Origin: Saururus chinensis
Taxonomy: Eukaryota > Streptophyta > Magnoliopsida > Piperales > Saururaceae
Direction of reading: 5' to 3'
Length of the DNA: 64,000 nt
NCBI GenBank assembly: GCA_035235625.1
Contig: CP141150.1
Span: 186,001-250,000, forward strand
Below the pieces are notes generated by a model, which was not told the DNA's origin, ran no database searches, and saw nothing but the letters and a program-made list of their open reading frames with translations. A program made the position numbers and the translations under genes. This document shows, in pieces, positions 10,730-21,483 of this stretch (its first letter is position 1; each line of letters starts with the position of its first letter).

Positions 10730-11749
10730 AGCCAAAGATGATTGTGTCCTTTTAAAGGAGGAAATCACATTCTTTTAGACCTAAAGCTAGTCCAATTCAC
10801 ACTGCGCCTGCGCTTCTTCTGCTATGTGCTTGTTCCCCTTTCCGCGCTACTGCCATGCATAGTGTTTGAGCACTACCGCACATATCCCATCCTATGTCGT
10901 GTTTCGGGTTTGCTTTCCCTAATTTCGCTGGTGTCTGTTGCCCTAATTTCAATTTCGGGCTTTGGTTGGTTGATTTCGGGAAACGACATCTTCTGAATAT
11001 ATCAAAGGTATAATCTTTCCAGTTCTTGTTGTAATTGTTCTCATAGCCTTCATCTAACCACCCCAATAGAGTTTCTAAGCGTTAGCTCTACTAACCTTAA
11101 ACTAGTGTTCATGGAAAATGTAAAAATATCAGTTGAACATATATGGAATTTATTGTTATACACAATTGACTGTTTGCTCTTCGTGCAAAATGTTCTCCCT
11201 AGCTTGCATGCATATGTGAAACTGAAGTGTGATAGGTAGTGATTTCATGCTTTGAATACTAAAAGAGTGCCACTAACATGCAACAAGAATCTGGCCCTTG
11301 CTCAAGCAAATGTATGGCCGTAAGGGAGTAATAATCTAATTTCTAAAATATACATCATTACAATATACATCTAATGATGCATATTTTAGAAAAAAGTCTT
11401 TTTTGCATTGATTTGTGAAGAGTTAGCGCTAACAATCCGAGTGTGTTGAGTTTTGATCACTATATACATCATTACAATATACATCTAATGTTGAATTTTT
11501 TTTTCAAGATAGAAAATTGGTTAAATTTGTTGAGTTTTGATTGAGCGATAATTAGAGTGAAATGTGTAGTTTAGTATTTTATTGTTTGGTATTGCATATG
11601 TTTTTTAGCGGGTATTTATAATTGTTGAGTTGATAATCTCATATTACGTTAAGTAAAGTAGTTATTTTGATACAATTGGTGATCCAATATTAATGTAATT
11701 TATTGTTTATAAATTAGGTGAATAGAGATGGTAGAAGAAATAGTTATGA
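10730..11749 (+). mobile_element. MULE copy B, left segment (leader and start of transposase)
   Basis: Begins with a degenerate inverted-repeat module (GATTGTGTCC..GGAGGAAATC near 10740), then a CT/GC-rich stretch (10780-11000) and an AT-rich leader. It ends with an ATG exon start (11728, ATGGTAGAAGAAATAG) that matches the transposase start of copy A at 38447. A chromovirus LTR interrupts it at 11750. A 27-base repeat (ATACATCATTACAATATACA...) occurs at about 11347 and 11463. The far left end has been lost against the Athila block. Confidence 0.7.
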
Positions 11750-12075
11750 TGTGCCCGAAGTAGGCACAATCGGTACCTAAGAGAATTACGCAGGGAAAGG
11801 GGAGAAGTATTGAAAAAAGGGGAGAAACTGGAATACTTCAATTGCATAAACTCTAACAAAAGCAAGGGCCGCCCCATATAGGAGATGACTACCTAGGGAA
11901 CTGGGCCACCTGAACCAGACCGGTCTGGTTCCTACAAGATAACCCAGTTAGTGGGTCGGCTAGCTCGGGCCACTAACTGAACCAATACAGTACGAACAAT
12001 AAACTATTACAATAATGAATAAATAGCTCAATGCAAATAAAATAATAAAGGAGAGTATGAACATCGTGCACAACA
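11750..12075 (-). repeat. 3' LTR of element Y
   Basis: About 326 bases, TGTTGTGCACGATG... to ...GGGCACA on the minus strand. It matches the LTR at 22596-22905 at both ends (TGTGCCC..TAGGCACAATCGG and CGTGC.CAACA). It contains an 18-base perfect palindrome at 11913-11930 (AACCAGACCGGTCTGGTT). Confidence 0.8.
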
Positions 12076-12173
12076 CCACCACACTTCTGCTATTCGCCTT
12101 GTCTGCAAGGCGACCATGCTGGAAAACAAGCCAAAAACTCGTCCTCAGACATCCACGTAGCATCCTCCAACGG
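12076..12173 (-). pseudogene. Chromodomain tail of integrase, element Y
   Basis: The integrase frame continues past its stop with PLEDATWMSEDEFLA, the EDATW-type core of a chromodomain. Such domains at the integrase C-terminus define chromoviruses and bind modified histone tails. Here it is separated from the integrase by one in-frame TAG after ISRRG. Confidence 0.65.
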
Positions 12174-13421
12174 CTAACCCCGCCGTGAAATCAAATCCTC
12201 AGTAACAATGTGACCCGAACGATGGACCCGCCTTTTCTCAAGCACAGACGTAGGAGCCGGGTCTGATGGCATAACTGGACCCATCAAGGGCGGAGGAGGA
12301 GCACCCATAGCCAAAGACTTGTCACCCACAAACATGCGAAGACTTGACACATGAAACACAGGATGAACCAAGGAGTCAGGCGGCAATGTGAGGCGGTAAG
12401 CGACCGGACCAATGTGCACCTCCACAGGATAGGGACCATGGAACCGGGGGGCAAGCTTTGAGTGCTCGGGCTGAAACAAAGAAGTCTGGCACTGTGGCAA
12501 AACAGAAACATAAACGAAGTCACCCACGTGAAACTCCCTATCAGTACGGCGGCCATCATAGAGCTGTTTCATCCGGTTTTGAGCCACAGCCAAATTCATC
12601 TTCAGCTGACGCAAAACCTCATAGCGAGTTGGGAGCATATAGTCCAACTCAGCCACAAAAGAGTGATGAGGTACATAAGACAAGATCGTTGGTGGGGGGC
12701 AGCCATACAACACCTCAAAAGGAGTGAAGCCCGCATGTGTGTGGAATGCGGTGTTATAGGTCCATTCCGCCCATGGAAAAAGCCAAAGCCAGCGGCGAGG
12801 CTGCGTCATCGTAAAACACCGCAGGTACTGCTCTAGACAGCAATTAACCACTTCAATCTGCCCGTCTGTCTGCGGGTGATAAGCAGTGCTCATAAGAAGT
12901 GAAGTACCCTGTAAAGCAAAGAACTCCTGCCAAAAATGAGAAATGAATATATGATCACGATCAGAAACGATAGTGCGAGGCATACCATGAAGCTTCGCCA
13001 CCTCCCGTACATAAAGGTCAGCCATGGGCATAGCAGTGAAAGGATGTCCCAACGAATAGAAATGAGCATACTTTGACAAATGGTCGACCACAACCATTAT
13101 CACTGACTTGTCGTGCACCAGAGGCAAGGTCTCGATAAAGTCTATTGAAATATCCTCCCATACCTTATTAGGAATGGGCAGGGGTTGGAGCAACCCGGTG
13201 GGAGAAGTCGTGGCTACCTTGGCTCTCTGACAAGTATCACAAGCGGTCACATACTCATGAAATGCCCGGCGAACCCCCAACCATAAGAAACTCTGGCTGA
13301 CCCTCTTATAGGTGCAGAAAGTCCCCTCATGACTGGCCACTGGAGAGTCGTGGAAATGAGAAATAATGCGGCGGTGAAGATCAGCGACATCGGGAACCCA
13401 CAACCAGTCCTTCCAAAACAT
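12174..13421 (-). CDS. pol (IN): Integrase of chromovirus element Y
   Basis: Integrase inserts the cDNA into the chromosome in the nucleus. This 415-residue open frame has, in order, an HHCC zinc region (HFHDSPVASHEG ... CDTCQ), a catalytic core with the DDE residues seen in IDFIETLP, VSDRDHIF and HPQTDGQIEVVN, a GPY/F-type module (RFHGPYPVEVHIGPVAYRL) and PVFHVSSLR. The ATG is an internal Met; upstream sequence to about 13607 keeps the same protein family (DALSRIPS, linking to RNase H), so this is the 3' part of pol and not a separate gene. A 3.3 kb LTR insertion separates it from RNase H, so it cannot be expressed as a normal polyprotein. Confidence 0.88.
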   Translation of the reverse strand: MFWKDWLWVPDVADLHRRIISHFHDSPVASHEGTFCTYKRVSQSFLWLGVRRAFHEYVTACDTCQRAKVATTSPTGLLQPLPIPNKVWEDISIDFIETLPLVHDKSVIMVVVDHLSKYAHFYSLGHPFTAMPMADLYVREVAKLHGMPRTIVSDRDHIFISHFWQEFFALQGTSLLMSTAYHPQTDGQIEVVNCCLEQYLRCFTMTQPRRWLWLFPWAEWTYNTAFHTHAGFTPFEVLYGCPPPTILSYVPHHSFVAELDYMLPTRYEVLRQLKMNLAVAQNRMKQLYDGRRTDREFHVGDFVYVSVLPQCQTSLFQPEHSKLAPRFHGPYPVEVHIGPVAYRLTLPPDSLVHPVFHVSSLRMFVGDKSLAMGAPPPPLMGPVMPSDPAPTSVLEKRRVHRSGHIVTEDLISRRG

Positions 13422-13607
13422 GAGGTCATCCCGCCAAGCATAAAATGGGCGGGCCGCAGGGTCAGTCTAGAGGGCAACGATCAGAGCCTGCGTCAAAGCA
13501 TCATCAATGTAGGCCTGCTTCAACTCTTCAATAAACGGTCAAGATAACGTGGAGAAGGTCAAGCAAGAACCCAGGGAAGGTATGCGAGAGAGAGCATCGG
13601 CCACTAT
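13422..13607 (-). pseudogene. RNase H to integrase linker of element Y
   Basis: Minus-strand translation gives VADALSRIPS, then a spacer leading into the integrase. VADALSR marks the end of RNase H in this family. The preceding residues continue at 16930 on the other side of the inserted LTR. Confidence 0.7.
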
Positions 13608-16600
13608 TGTCACGCCCCGGCGATGCCCGACCTGAGCCAAACCCGGTCCAAGGGCCGGTCAAGCGCACGGGGGCGACGGAGTGAACATTGAGAAAATGAT
13701 CTAGCGGAAGACTTAACCCTAACCACGGGTGATTAACAGAAATACGGAGTGCGCACAATCCTTTGAGCAAGAGTAAATAAAAAGGGAAGAAAAAAAAAGT
13801 GTTGCTTATCACAAAGTAAACAACAATCTCAAACCCACAAGCTTAGTTAAGTAAAACACACACTGGCTCAAAATAAGTCATAAGCACCACAACAGTAAAA
13901 TATGACATAAATCCAAAACAAGAACCCTACACAAAGGTCCTGAACAACAGCACAATCTAAGGAAAATAAACCACACAAAGAACTCCACGATCACATCCAA
14001 GCCACCTCTGACCTTTCCTCGAAGAGTCGATCCTGTCCGTCTGCGTGTCGCACCACGCAGCCCCAAATCAAAACACCAAAGAGGGGTGAGTTTTAACAAA
14101 CTCAGCAATGGTTTTAATATCACTAACAACATTGAAAATATGATAGCATAGCGATATAATCATTCAAATCAACGAATTACACGGTGCATCATTTTCTAAT
14201 CACATATACATATCACCTAACACTACATCATAGTGCATAATCAACCTGCATGGATGCATCTCTAACATACATATTCCCACATGCATAACATCAATGTCAA
14301 CCTGCATGGATGTATCTCTAACATACATATTCCCACATGCATAACCTCAACATCAACCTGCATGGATGTATCTCTAACATACATATTCCCACATGCATTA
14401 TATCAACATCAACCTGCATGGATGTATCTCTAACATACATATTTCCACATGCATTATATCATCACAATCAACCTCCATCAAGGAGTAATCACACATTAAT
14501 GTCACACAGACGGGAGCATAGACAAGGCCACGAAGGCGTGTCATGATCCAAAACTCTACACAAGAATTAAAGAAAAATCGGGGTTGTCAATCCCTAATGC
14601 TGCTCGCCCTGGATGATCCTGGCCAAGGATGTCCCATTCTCACACAGAGAATCTAGAGCAGGGGTGTTCGCCCAGGGACATCTCCTGCGGAGGGAAGAGC
14701 CCGAGTTCTCACACAGAGAACCCTAGAACACGTGGTAGCGGGGTGCACACAGCATACCACACTAGATTCTCAGGGTCCAGATGACACACATAATAATATT
14801 CTCACAATCCGCAAGACAAGTACACAACTCGTCCCCACATCATTCCATTTAACAAGACTCAACCCGGGGAGTGCACTCGTTCCACACAGGAACTTCAAAT
14901 CGTTCTACACAGGAACTCCAAATCAAAAAAATGTCCTTTCGGACCAATCAACTTGCGATTAATCCATGACCAATCAATCCAGCACACAATTCCATCACAT
15001 TGCATCCAATCGGTCAAATTCGATTAATCACGATGAAGCCTCAATTGGAAATCCATTTTCATGATGCATGCAGCATGGTACATACGTGGGCAAAGCATAC
15101 ATGAATCCTAATCCATGATAAGTGCTCTCACCGGCCCCTAATGCATCATTCATAATCACAATATTAAGCTTCAACATCAGCATTTAACCCCACATGTGTG
15201 TGTGTATCTATAAGAAGCATTTCACAAAATGCATATCAACATGCTTGAAAATCAACTCACTACCACACTACACATGTGAATCTCTATCCAAACATGAATT
15301 CCAGCGGAAATCATAGAAGAAGAATTGTTGAAATCATATCTAAATTCAAAACTCAACCACAAAGGCTAAACGCATATAACGTCACTCATTTCATCATTGA
15401 GTCATGGCATTCACCAACATCCACACACCACTAACCACCATCTATCATAACAAATTAGTCCAACAATGATTGTAGTCCTACTGAAAATATGCTTAACTAA
15501 AGGGAAACAACCATTCATAATTTCAAGATAATGATTCCAACATCATGCCACAAAACATAAGTCATTCCACCATCCCTAAGCATATATCTCAACTCCATAA
15601 ACTTAATAGCATGCATTTCCAGTAGCCTAACATAGCTTAAAACACTCCACATTCATATAAAATTGGCAAGCTAAAGTGGAATCATTAAAATAGACACCAT
15701 ATGCACAACATACAATCTCTTGTGTAGCTGATCGATCGCCCTTCAGGCTGTTCAATCAGTTACACGCAAAAATTTGAAATTTACAGTTCAGCCGATTGAT
15801 CGCCCTACAGGGCCGATCGATCGCCAACACGGCAGAATAGTCATCTTCTTCCTTTCGCAAATCCAAACCGAAACACCATAGATAACACTTCAAATCCATA
15901 TCTAACACCCTAATCATCATCAAAAGTCCTCCTTGACTTCCAGAATATCAAACCAAACCATAATAATGCAAAACCCTAAGAAATCGGGATTAAATAATTC
16001 CATTTTCTAATCTTACCATTAACACACTAAATCAAGCAAACCATTTCGAAATAAGCCAAAAATGGAGAGTTTTACCATGGATAAACAGAGATTTTGAAGA
16101 CTCATTACCTTAGCACTTGATTAAGCTCGGATTGAAGAGTCACCCCTTCTTGAAATCCTTGAAAACACAATGAGTTTGAATTAAACTCTAATAGAAATCG
16201 ATTTACCCAAGAAATCCCTAATTAAACCTTAGATCTAGGGCTTATTGGTAGTAAAAATCGAATTTTGAATGTTAGGGTTTGTAGTAAAACACAAATCAGT
16301 AGCTTTTGATGGTAAAAAACGAATTGAATCAAGGGGAAAATGGTAGATTTGGAAGAAATTAAGAAGAAAGCCATGGATTAGTGCTTAATTAGAGTAAGCT
16401 TACCTTAATCGGCTTCTAATTCGGGCCTAAGTGGGGATTAGGTCAGCCCTCCTTCCTTAGCCTTTTCCCAAAAATGGAAATGGCTCTGGTTTGCCCTTTT
16501 TTAGTAAGGGTTGGGGTATGCATAGGTAAGTTTTGGGGTATAAATATGAAAAGTAGGCTAAAAGTGGTTATATTTGGAAATTTAAGCACAAATTAAGCCT

Positions 16601-16918
16601 AATAAAATTTTGAAAATTTTTGTGTGACCTTAAGTATATGTCTAGGTTCATTTGACCCAAAAATAAAAATTTTGACGGTGGGGCCCACAGGTGTCCCGCT
16701 AAAACCCTAAATTTTGGAAAATTAGTGAAAATTCCAAAAATTCACATTTGGTTTAAAATCACTTAAAACAACTAATTATTGAAGTTAATTTTGGTTAAAA
16801 CCATCACAAACTCTATTTATTTTACGAAATCACCGAATAAGATCAGAAAACACGTAAATCTCACGATAACCAATAATTAAAGAAAACCAAAACCGGTTTA
16901 AAGATGAGGGTCCTTACA
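13608..16918 (-). mobile_element. Solo LTR (3.3 kb) inserted in element Y pol
   Basis: Starts TGTAAGGACCC on the minus strand (16918) and ends GGGGCGTGACA (13608). It interrupts the RNase H coding sequence between YEVVYKKG and VADALSR, and no gag or pol is inside. The 5-base flanks are ACTAT and TCTGT, so a target duplication is not convincing. It contains a 56-bp tandem array (14241-14464), a short duplicated CAGGAACT phrase near 14883-14912, and repeated CGATCGATCGCC-type motifs near 15730-15825. No gene is supported anywhere in its 3.3 kb. Confidence 0.7.
14241..14464. repeat. 56-bp tandem repeat, four copies
   Basis: Copies start with TCAACCTGCATGGATG at 14241, 14297, 14353 and 14409, an exact 56-base period. 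Each contains CTCTAACATACATATT and CCACATGCAT. Divergence is only a few bases, so the array is young or homogenised. Confidence 0.9.
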
Positions 16919-16929
16919 TCTGTGTTCTC

Positions 16930-17288
16930 CTAACCCTTCTTATAAACAACCTCATAATCATAACCCAGAAGTTTACTGACCCATCGCTGCTGAGATGGAG
17001 TGGACACCCGCTGTTCCAAGAAATACTTCAGCAGTTGATGGTCTGTGCGAATTAGGAACCGACGAGCCAATAAGCAAGGCTGCCACTTGGTAACCGCATG
17101 GATGATGGCCAGCATTTCCTTTTCATACACAGACAGGGACAAGGAGTGGCCCGCCAGAGCCTTGCTGAAATAGGCAATGGGACGCTCGTCCTATAAGAGA
17201 ACTGCCCCAGTCCCGCATCCGATGCATCCATCTCGACCACAAAAGGGCGGCTGAAATTAGGCAGGAGCAAGACTGGGGCAGAGGCCAT
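16930..17288 (-). pseudogene. RNase H of element Y
   Basis: RNase H removes RNA from RNA/DNA hybrids during cDNA synthesis. Two overlapping frames give FVVEMDASDAGLGQ and then MLAIIHAVTKWQPCLLARRF, RTDHQLLKYFLEQRVSTPSQ and LLGYDYEVVYKKG. A frameshift near 17190-17210 separates them. It is followed on the minus strand by the inserted LTR. Confidence 0.8.
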
Positions 17289-18784
17289 AACCTGCTTCAG
17301 CCCGTCGAAGGCCTCCTGAGCAGCCGCAGTCCAAGCAAAGGCCCCCCTTTTGAACAGTGCTGTCAGAGGTTAAGCCAACTCCCCATATCAACTAATGAAC
17401 CGCCGATAGTACCCATTGAGGCCTAGAAAACCACGGAGCGCCCGAACACCTTGGGGTGTGGGCCAAGACAGCATGGCGGCCACCTTGGCTGGATCGGTGG
17501 TGACACCATTCCCCGAAATAATATGGCCTAAATAATCCACCTACTGACTGCCAAAAGAGCACTTCGAACATTTAAGAAATAAAGAGTTGTCTCGTAGAAT
17601 AGAGAAGACAGACCTGAGGTGTGTCAAGTGCTCCGTCCATGACCGGCTGTACACTAGAATATCACCAAAGAATACCGATATATAACGGCACAGGAAGGGC
17701 TGGAAGAGGTCGTTCATAAGGCATTGGAATGTGGAGGGGGCATTAGTCAATCCAAATGGCAAAACAAGGAACTCGAAATGGCTGTCACGAGTCCGGAAGG
17801 CAGTCTTGTACACATCATTGGTCTTCATCCGGATCTGATGATAACCCAAATGAAGGTCGAGCTTACTGAATACTGTGGTGCCTATCAACTCATCCAACAA
17901 CTCCTTAATCACTGGAATGGGATATTTGTCTTTAACAGTGACGGCATTCAGGGCGCAGTAGTCAGCACAGAAATGCCTGTACCGTCCTTCTTCCGTACAA
18001 GTAACACCGACAACGAGTAGGATTTCGTACTAGGCCTGATAATCCCAACTTGAAGCATATCCGCCATGAGTCGCTCAATCTCAGACTTCTGTATGTGTGG
18101 GTACCGATAAAGTCGCACATTGGTCGGGGTTGTTCCAAGTATGATAGTAATCTGATGGTCATGAGAACGGGCAGGAGGAAGACCTTGCAGCTCAACAAAT
18201 AAGTCCTGGTGGCTGGTCAATAACTCCTGGAGATCGGCTGGCGTGCTATCTTGAGACACCTCAAGGGCTGCATGCTGCTGCAACAGGAGTCCTTGGGGGG
18301 CGAATTGGAACAAAGTGCTCGAAGGAAGGGCGGAGAGGAGAGTGCCCGGCCTAGAGCCTTCCAACTGTATGCGCTGCCCCTGGAGCTCAAAATTCATCCA
18401 CATCTCACGAAAGTTCCAAACAACATCGCCGAGCTCCTGTAGCCAATGCATGCCTAACACAATGTCTGCCCCTTTGGTAGGTAACAAGAAGAGATCGGTG
18501 ACAAATGAGTGGCCCTGGACAGACAAGGTGACCTGCGCACTCACCCCATTGCTCCTGAGGTGCTTGCCATTTCCAATTAGCACGTCAAAGAGCTTTGAAT
18601 CTGATACAAAACAACCAAGCCGGTGGGCAACCTTGTCATTAATAAAATTATGAGTAGAACCACGGTCGATCAACATAGCTACTTGTTGCCGCTTGAGGTA
18701 TCCTTGTACTCGCATCGTGCGAGGAGTAAATGCCCCTGAAAAAGCATGAACTGAAATCTCAGGTAAGACCTCCTCCGTCGCCAA
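17289..18784 (-). pseudogene. pol: Protease and reverse transcriptase of element Y
   Basis: The frame from 18784 has the protease region LKRQQVAMLIDRGSTHNFI, where the catalytic DSG is changed to DRG. The flap ADIVLGMHWLQ follows, then the start of RT (HIQKSEIERLMADMLQVGII). The frame breaks near 17950 and resumes at 17912-17541 with TTVFSKLDLHLGYHQIRM, FEFLVLPFGLTNAPSTFQ and FFGDILVYS. Family members have YFDD at the catalytic site, so FFGD has lost an aspartate. The rest (to 17289) is interrupted. Both enzymes are inactive. Confidence 0.85.
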
Positions 18785-19340
18785 GGATGCGGAACCTCCG
18801 TACCCTCATCATCATCAATTTCCTCCACTAGGAAGTTGCCCTTAACAACATAGCGGTGTCCAGGAACAAATTTCTCATCACAACGAAAGCACAACCCTTT
18901 GGCTCTGCATTCGTCCATCTAGGTGGGAGTGAGGCACCGGACAATCTAAGTGGGAGCGGCGGCCTGTTGACCAGGGCGGCCATTGGCCGGGCTACTGGAG
19001 GCAGCCGTCTGCCCCTACGCTACCAGTTCACTTTCTCTTCTTCAATCCGAGCATGATGCACCATGTCACGCATGCTTGAAAGGGAAGTGGCGCATTTCCT
19101 CTGAGATTTTAGGCTTTAACCCTCATTTGAACGTGCCCACCAAGGCGGCCATCGGCCAGTCCGAGAGTCTTTTGGCTATCTTCATGAAGTCGGTATAGTA
19201 GGCATGAACGATGGTGGTCTGGCGCAGGGTAGACAACATCTCATTGAAGTCCTGAAATTCATTCGGCCCAAACTGGATGCAGAGCTCATCGGAGAAGGCT
19301 GCCTAGGTGGGGTAGCGCACTTCTTTCACAAAGTTTTGGA
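18679..19340 (-). pseudogene. gag: Partial gag of element Y
   Basis: Minus-strand translation from about 19340 resembles the gag of element X: a start inside the domain, FGPNEFQ-like and ALVGTFK-like segments, then a zinc knuckle of the form CFRCDEKFVPGHR at about 18880. The final knuckle Cys is Tyr here. The frame shifts near 18780 into the protease. The first half of gag is absent: the sequence joins directly to RNase H of element X. Confidence 0.75.
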
Positions 19341-19651
19341 ATGGACAAACCGGACCGGAAATAGCCAAACCCGAACCTGGGGTGGTGCGGCGAGACAATG
19401 CGTCAGCCACAGTGTTGTCAGATCCCTTCTTGTACACAACCTCATAGTCATAGCCCAAGAGCTTGCTGACCCACCACTGCTGCGTTGGAGTGGACACCCA
19501 CTGTTCGAGAAAATACTTGAGCGGTTGATGGTCAGTGCGAATGAGAAACCACCGGCCAAGCAAATAAGGGCGCCATTTGTCGGACCCCGAGAACAATGGC
19601 TAGCATCTCTTTCTCATAGACAAAGAGGGACAAGGAATGGCCAGCCAAAGC
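19303..19651 (-). pseudogene. RNase H of element X, truncated
   Basis: Contains FLIRTDHQPLKYFLEQWVST, LLGYDYEVVYKKGSDNTVAD and ALSRRT, then runs into gag-like residues (FQNFVKEVRYPT) of element Y. The frame is broken from the preceding RT by a stop near 19652. Integrase of X is missing. Confidence 0.8.
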
Positions 19652-20713
19652 CTAGCTGAAGTAGGCAATGGGACTCTCTTCCTGAAGTAGTACCGCCCCC
19701 AGGCCGGCATCCGAAGCATCGGTCTCAACCACAAATGGCCAGCTGAAATCAGGAAGAATCAAAATAGGGGCGGACACCATAGCTTGTTTCAACTCCTCAA
19801 AGGCCGCCTTGGCAGTGTCCGACCAATGAAAGGTGCCTTTCTGTAACAGCTGGGTAAGAGGGCGAGCAATCTCGCCATAGCAGTGAATAAAGCGTCGATA
19901 ATAGCCAGTAAGACCAAGGAAGCCCCGCAGCACCCGGGCGCAAGTAGGGGATGGCCAGGACAGCATGGCGGTCACCTTAGAGGGGTCTGTAGCCATGCCA
20001 TCACGAGAGATAATATGACCCAAGTATTCCACCTGTGGGCTGTCAAACGAACACTTCGAGCATTTAAGAAACAATGAATTAGCTTGCAGGATATCAAAGA
20101 CATACCTGAGATGCTCCAAGTGGTCGCCCCACGACTTGCTATAGACAAGGATATCATCGAAGTACACCAAAATGAAGCGGCGGAGGAAGGGCCAGAAAAG
20201 GTCATTCATAAGGCTTTGAAATGTAGAGGGGGTGTTCGTGAGGCCGAACGGCATAACCAAGAACTCGAAATGACCATCATGAGTGCGGAAGGCTGTCTTG
20301 TGCACATTGGTGGGCTGCATCCGGATCTGATGATAACCTAAATGAAGGTCAAGTTTACTGAATACAGTAGCACCAGATAGCTCGTCCAGAAGTTCCTCCA
20401 CCACCGGTATAGGATATTTGTCCTTCACTGTGATAGCATTCAACGCTTGGTAATCAACACAGAAACGCCAAGTACCATCTTTCTTACGGACCTGTAACAT
20501 TGGGGAAGAGAAGGAGCTCGTGCTAGGCCGAATGATACCAAAATGAAGCATGTCCACCACCAGACGTTCGATCTCAGCCTTTTGAATGTACGGATAGCGA
20601 TATGGGCGGACATTGGCTGGAGAAGCACTTGGAATGATCGGGATAGAGTGGTCAAGCGCCCGCATCGGAGGAAGGTCCCGCGGTTCAGTGAACACAATAC
20701 CATACTCTGCCAA
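19652..20713 (-). CDS. pol (RT): Reverse transcriptase of chromovirus element X
   Basis: Makes cDNA from element RNA in cytoplasmic particles. The 353-residue open frame holds the full Ty3/gypsy RT palm and fingers: KKDGTWRFCVDYQALN (about 77-92), FSKLDLHLGYHQIRM (about 118-132), FEFLVMPFGLTNTPSTFQ (about 149-166), the catalytic YFDD at residues 184-187, then EYLGHIISRDG and the start of RNase H (FVVETDASDAGLGAVLLQ). The Met start is internal to pol. It stops at IAYFS, where related elements continue into RNase H. It is the best preserved RT in the window. Protease lies upstream in a broken frame. Confidence 0.88.
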   Translation of the reverse strand: MAEYGIVFTEPRDLPPMRALDHSIPIIPSASPANVRPYRYPYIQKAEIERLVVDMLHFGIIRPSTSSFSSPMLQVRKKDGTWRFCVDYQALNAITVKDKYPIPVVEELLDELSGATVFSKLDLHLGYHQIRMQPTNVHKTAFRTHDGHFEFLVMPFGLTNTPSTFQSLMNDLFWPFLRRFILVYFDDILVYSKSWGDHLEHLRYVFDILQANSLFLKCSKCSFDSPQVEYLGHIISRDGMATDPSKVTAMLSWPSPTCARVLRGFLGLTGYYRRFIHCYGEIARPLTQLLQKGTFHWSDTAKAAFEELKQAMVSAPILILPDFSWPFVVETDASDAGLGAVLLQEESPIAYFS

Positions 20714-21006
20714 GAGGTCAAGAAGATATGTGGCAAGTCATCTTGCACAATGTCCACCGATGCCCGTTGCTAGAGAAGTAGCCCCTGCGATGCAAACCAG
20801 AATAAGGACCCTGTCGCCTGAGCAGAAAGGAGAGTGTCTGGTTGAGAGCCTTGGAGGCGCACCCACTATCCGTTCAGTGCGAAATCCATCACTAGGTCCT
20901 TAAAGTTCCAGAGAACGTCCCCAAGCTCTTGGATCCACTACACCCCTAACACCATGTCTGCCCCCTTCGTCGGAAGCAAGAATAGGTCGGTCACGAATGT
21001 GTAGCC
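20714..21006 (-). pseudogene. Protease-RT linker of element X
   Basis: About 290 bases between the protease and RT frames. Comparison with the matching part of element Y (GADIVLG to AALEVSQ) shows that it encoded the protease C-terminus and the linker, now interrupted by stops. Confidence 0.55.
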
Positions 21007-21483
21007 CTAAATGGAGAGTGCGGCCTGGGTACACACCACGGAACTGTGGAGGTGCTTACCATCACCAATCAAGACATCAAAGGGTGTCGAGTCAGACATA
21101 AAATAGCCTAGCCGCTGAGCCACTTTGTCGCTGATGAAGTTGTGAGTACACCCACTGTCAATCAGAATAGCAACCTGCTGCCGCTTGAGGTAACCTTGTA
21201 CTCGCATGGTGCGCGGAGTGAAGGCCCCTAAAAAAGCATGCACAGAAATCTCCGACAGTGTATTAGCAGGGTACGAAGAATCAGGCCCCTCCGTCACCTC
21301 TGCCTCCTCATCGATCTCCTCCATTAAGAGGTTGCCCTTGACGAAACAACGGTGTCCCGGAACAAACTTCTCATCGCAGCGGAAACAAAGCCCTTTTAAA
21401 AGGCATTCCTCCATTTGTGCTGGGGTGAGATAGCGGACAATGAGACCGGTCTGAGGGGGTGTTTGGCCAGTGCATCCAACCAC
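21007..21483 (-). pseudogene. Zinc knuckle and aspartic protease of element X
   Basis: The protease cuts the gag-pol polyprotein in the particle. The frame shows CFRCDEKFVPGHRC (a knuckle variant common in this lineage), an acidic linker, then LKRQQVAILIDSGCTHNFIS with the catalytic DSG intact, and FDVLIGDGKHL. It stops at AALSI before the flap. It is continuous with gag upstream except for a stop near 21484. Confidence 0.82.

Larger units (their letters stand above)
6341..10730 (+). mobile_element. Athila-type Ty3/gypsy block, rearranged
   Basis: The order is unusual: a 3'-interior-like stretch (about 6500-7740, with TTGAGGACAATGTTCAG and GGTTTGGGGGTG near 6555-6590), then an LTR ending at 8876, then a primer site (TGGCGCCATTGCCAGGGA at about 8882-8899) and a gag region to about 10610. 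An LTR with internal sequence on both sides suggests two elements sharing one LTR, or recombination between copies. No pol is present. The right end meets MULE copy B at about 10730. Confidence 0.65.

Noticed and set aside
12458-12836. Plus-strand open frames of 89 and 124 codons
   Set aside because: They are the antisense shadow of the integrase frame at 12174-13421.
13603-16923. ACTAT / TCTGT as target duplication of the 3.3 kb solo LTR
   Set aside because: Only three of five positions match. The insertion is supported by the split RNase H frame and by its TG..CA ends instead.
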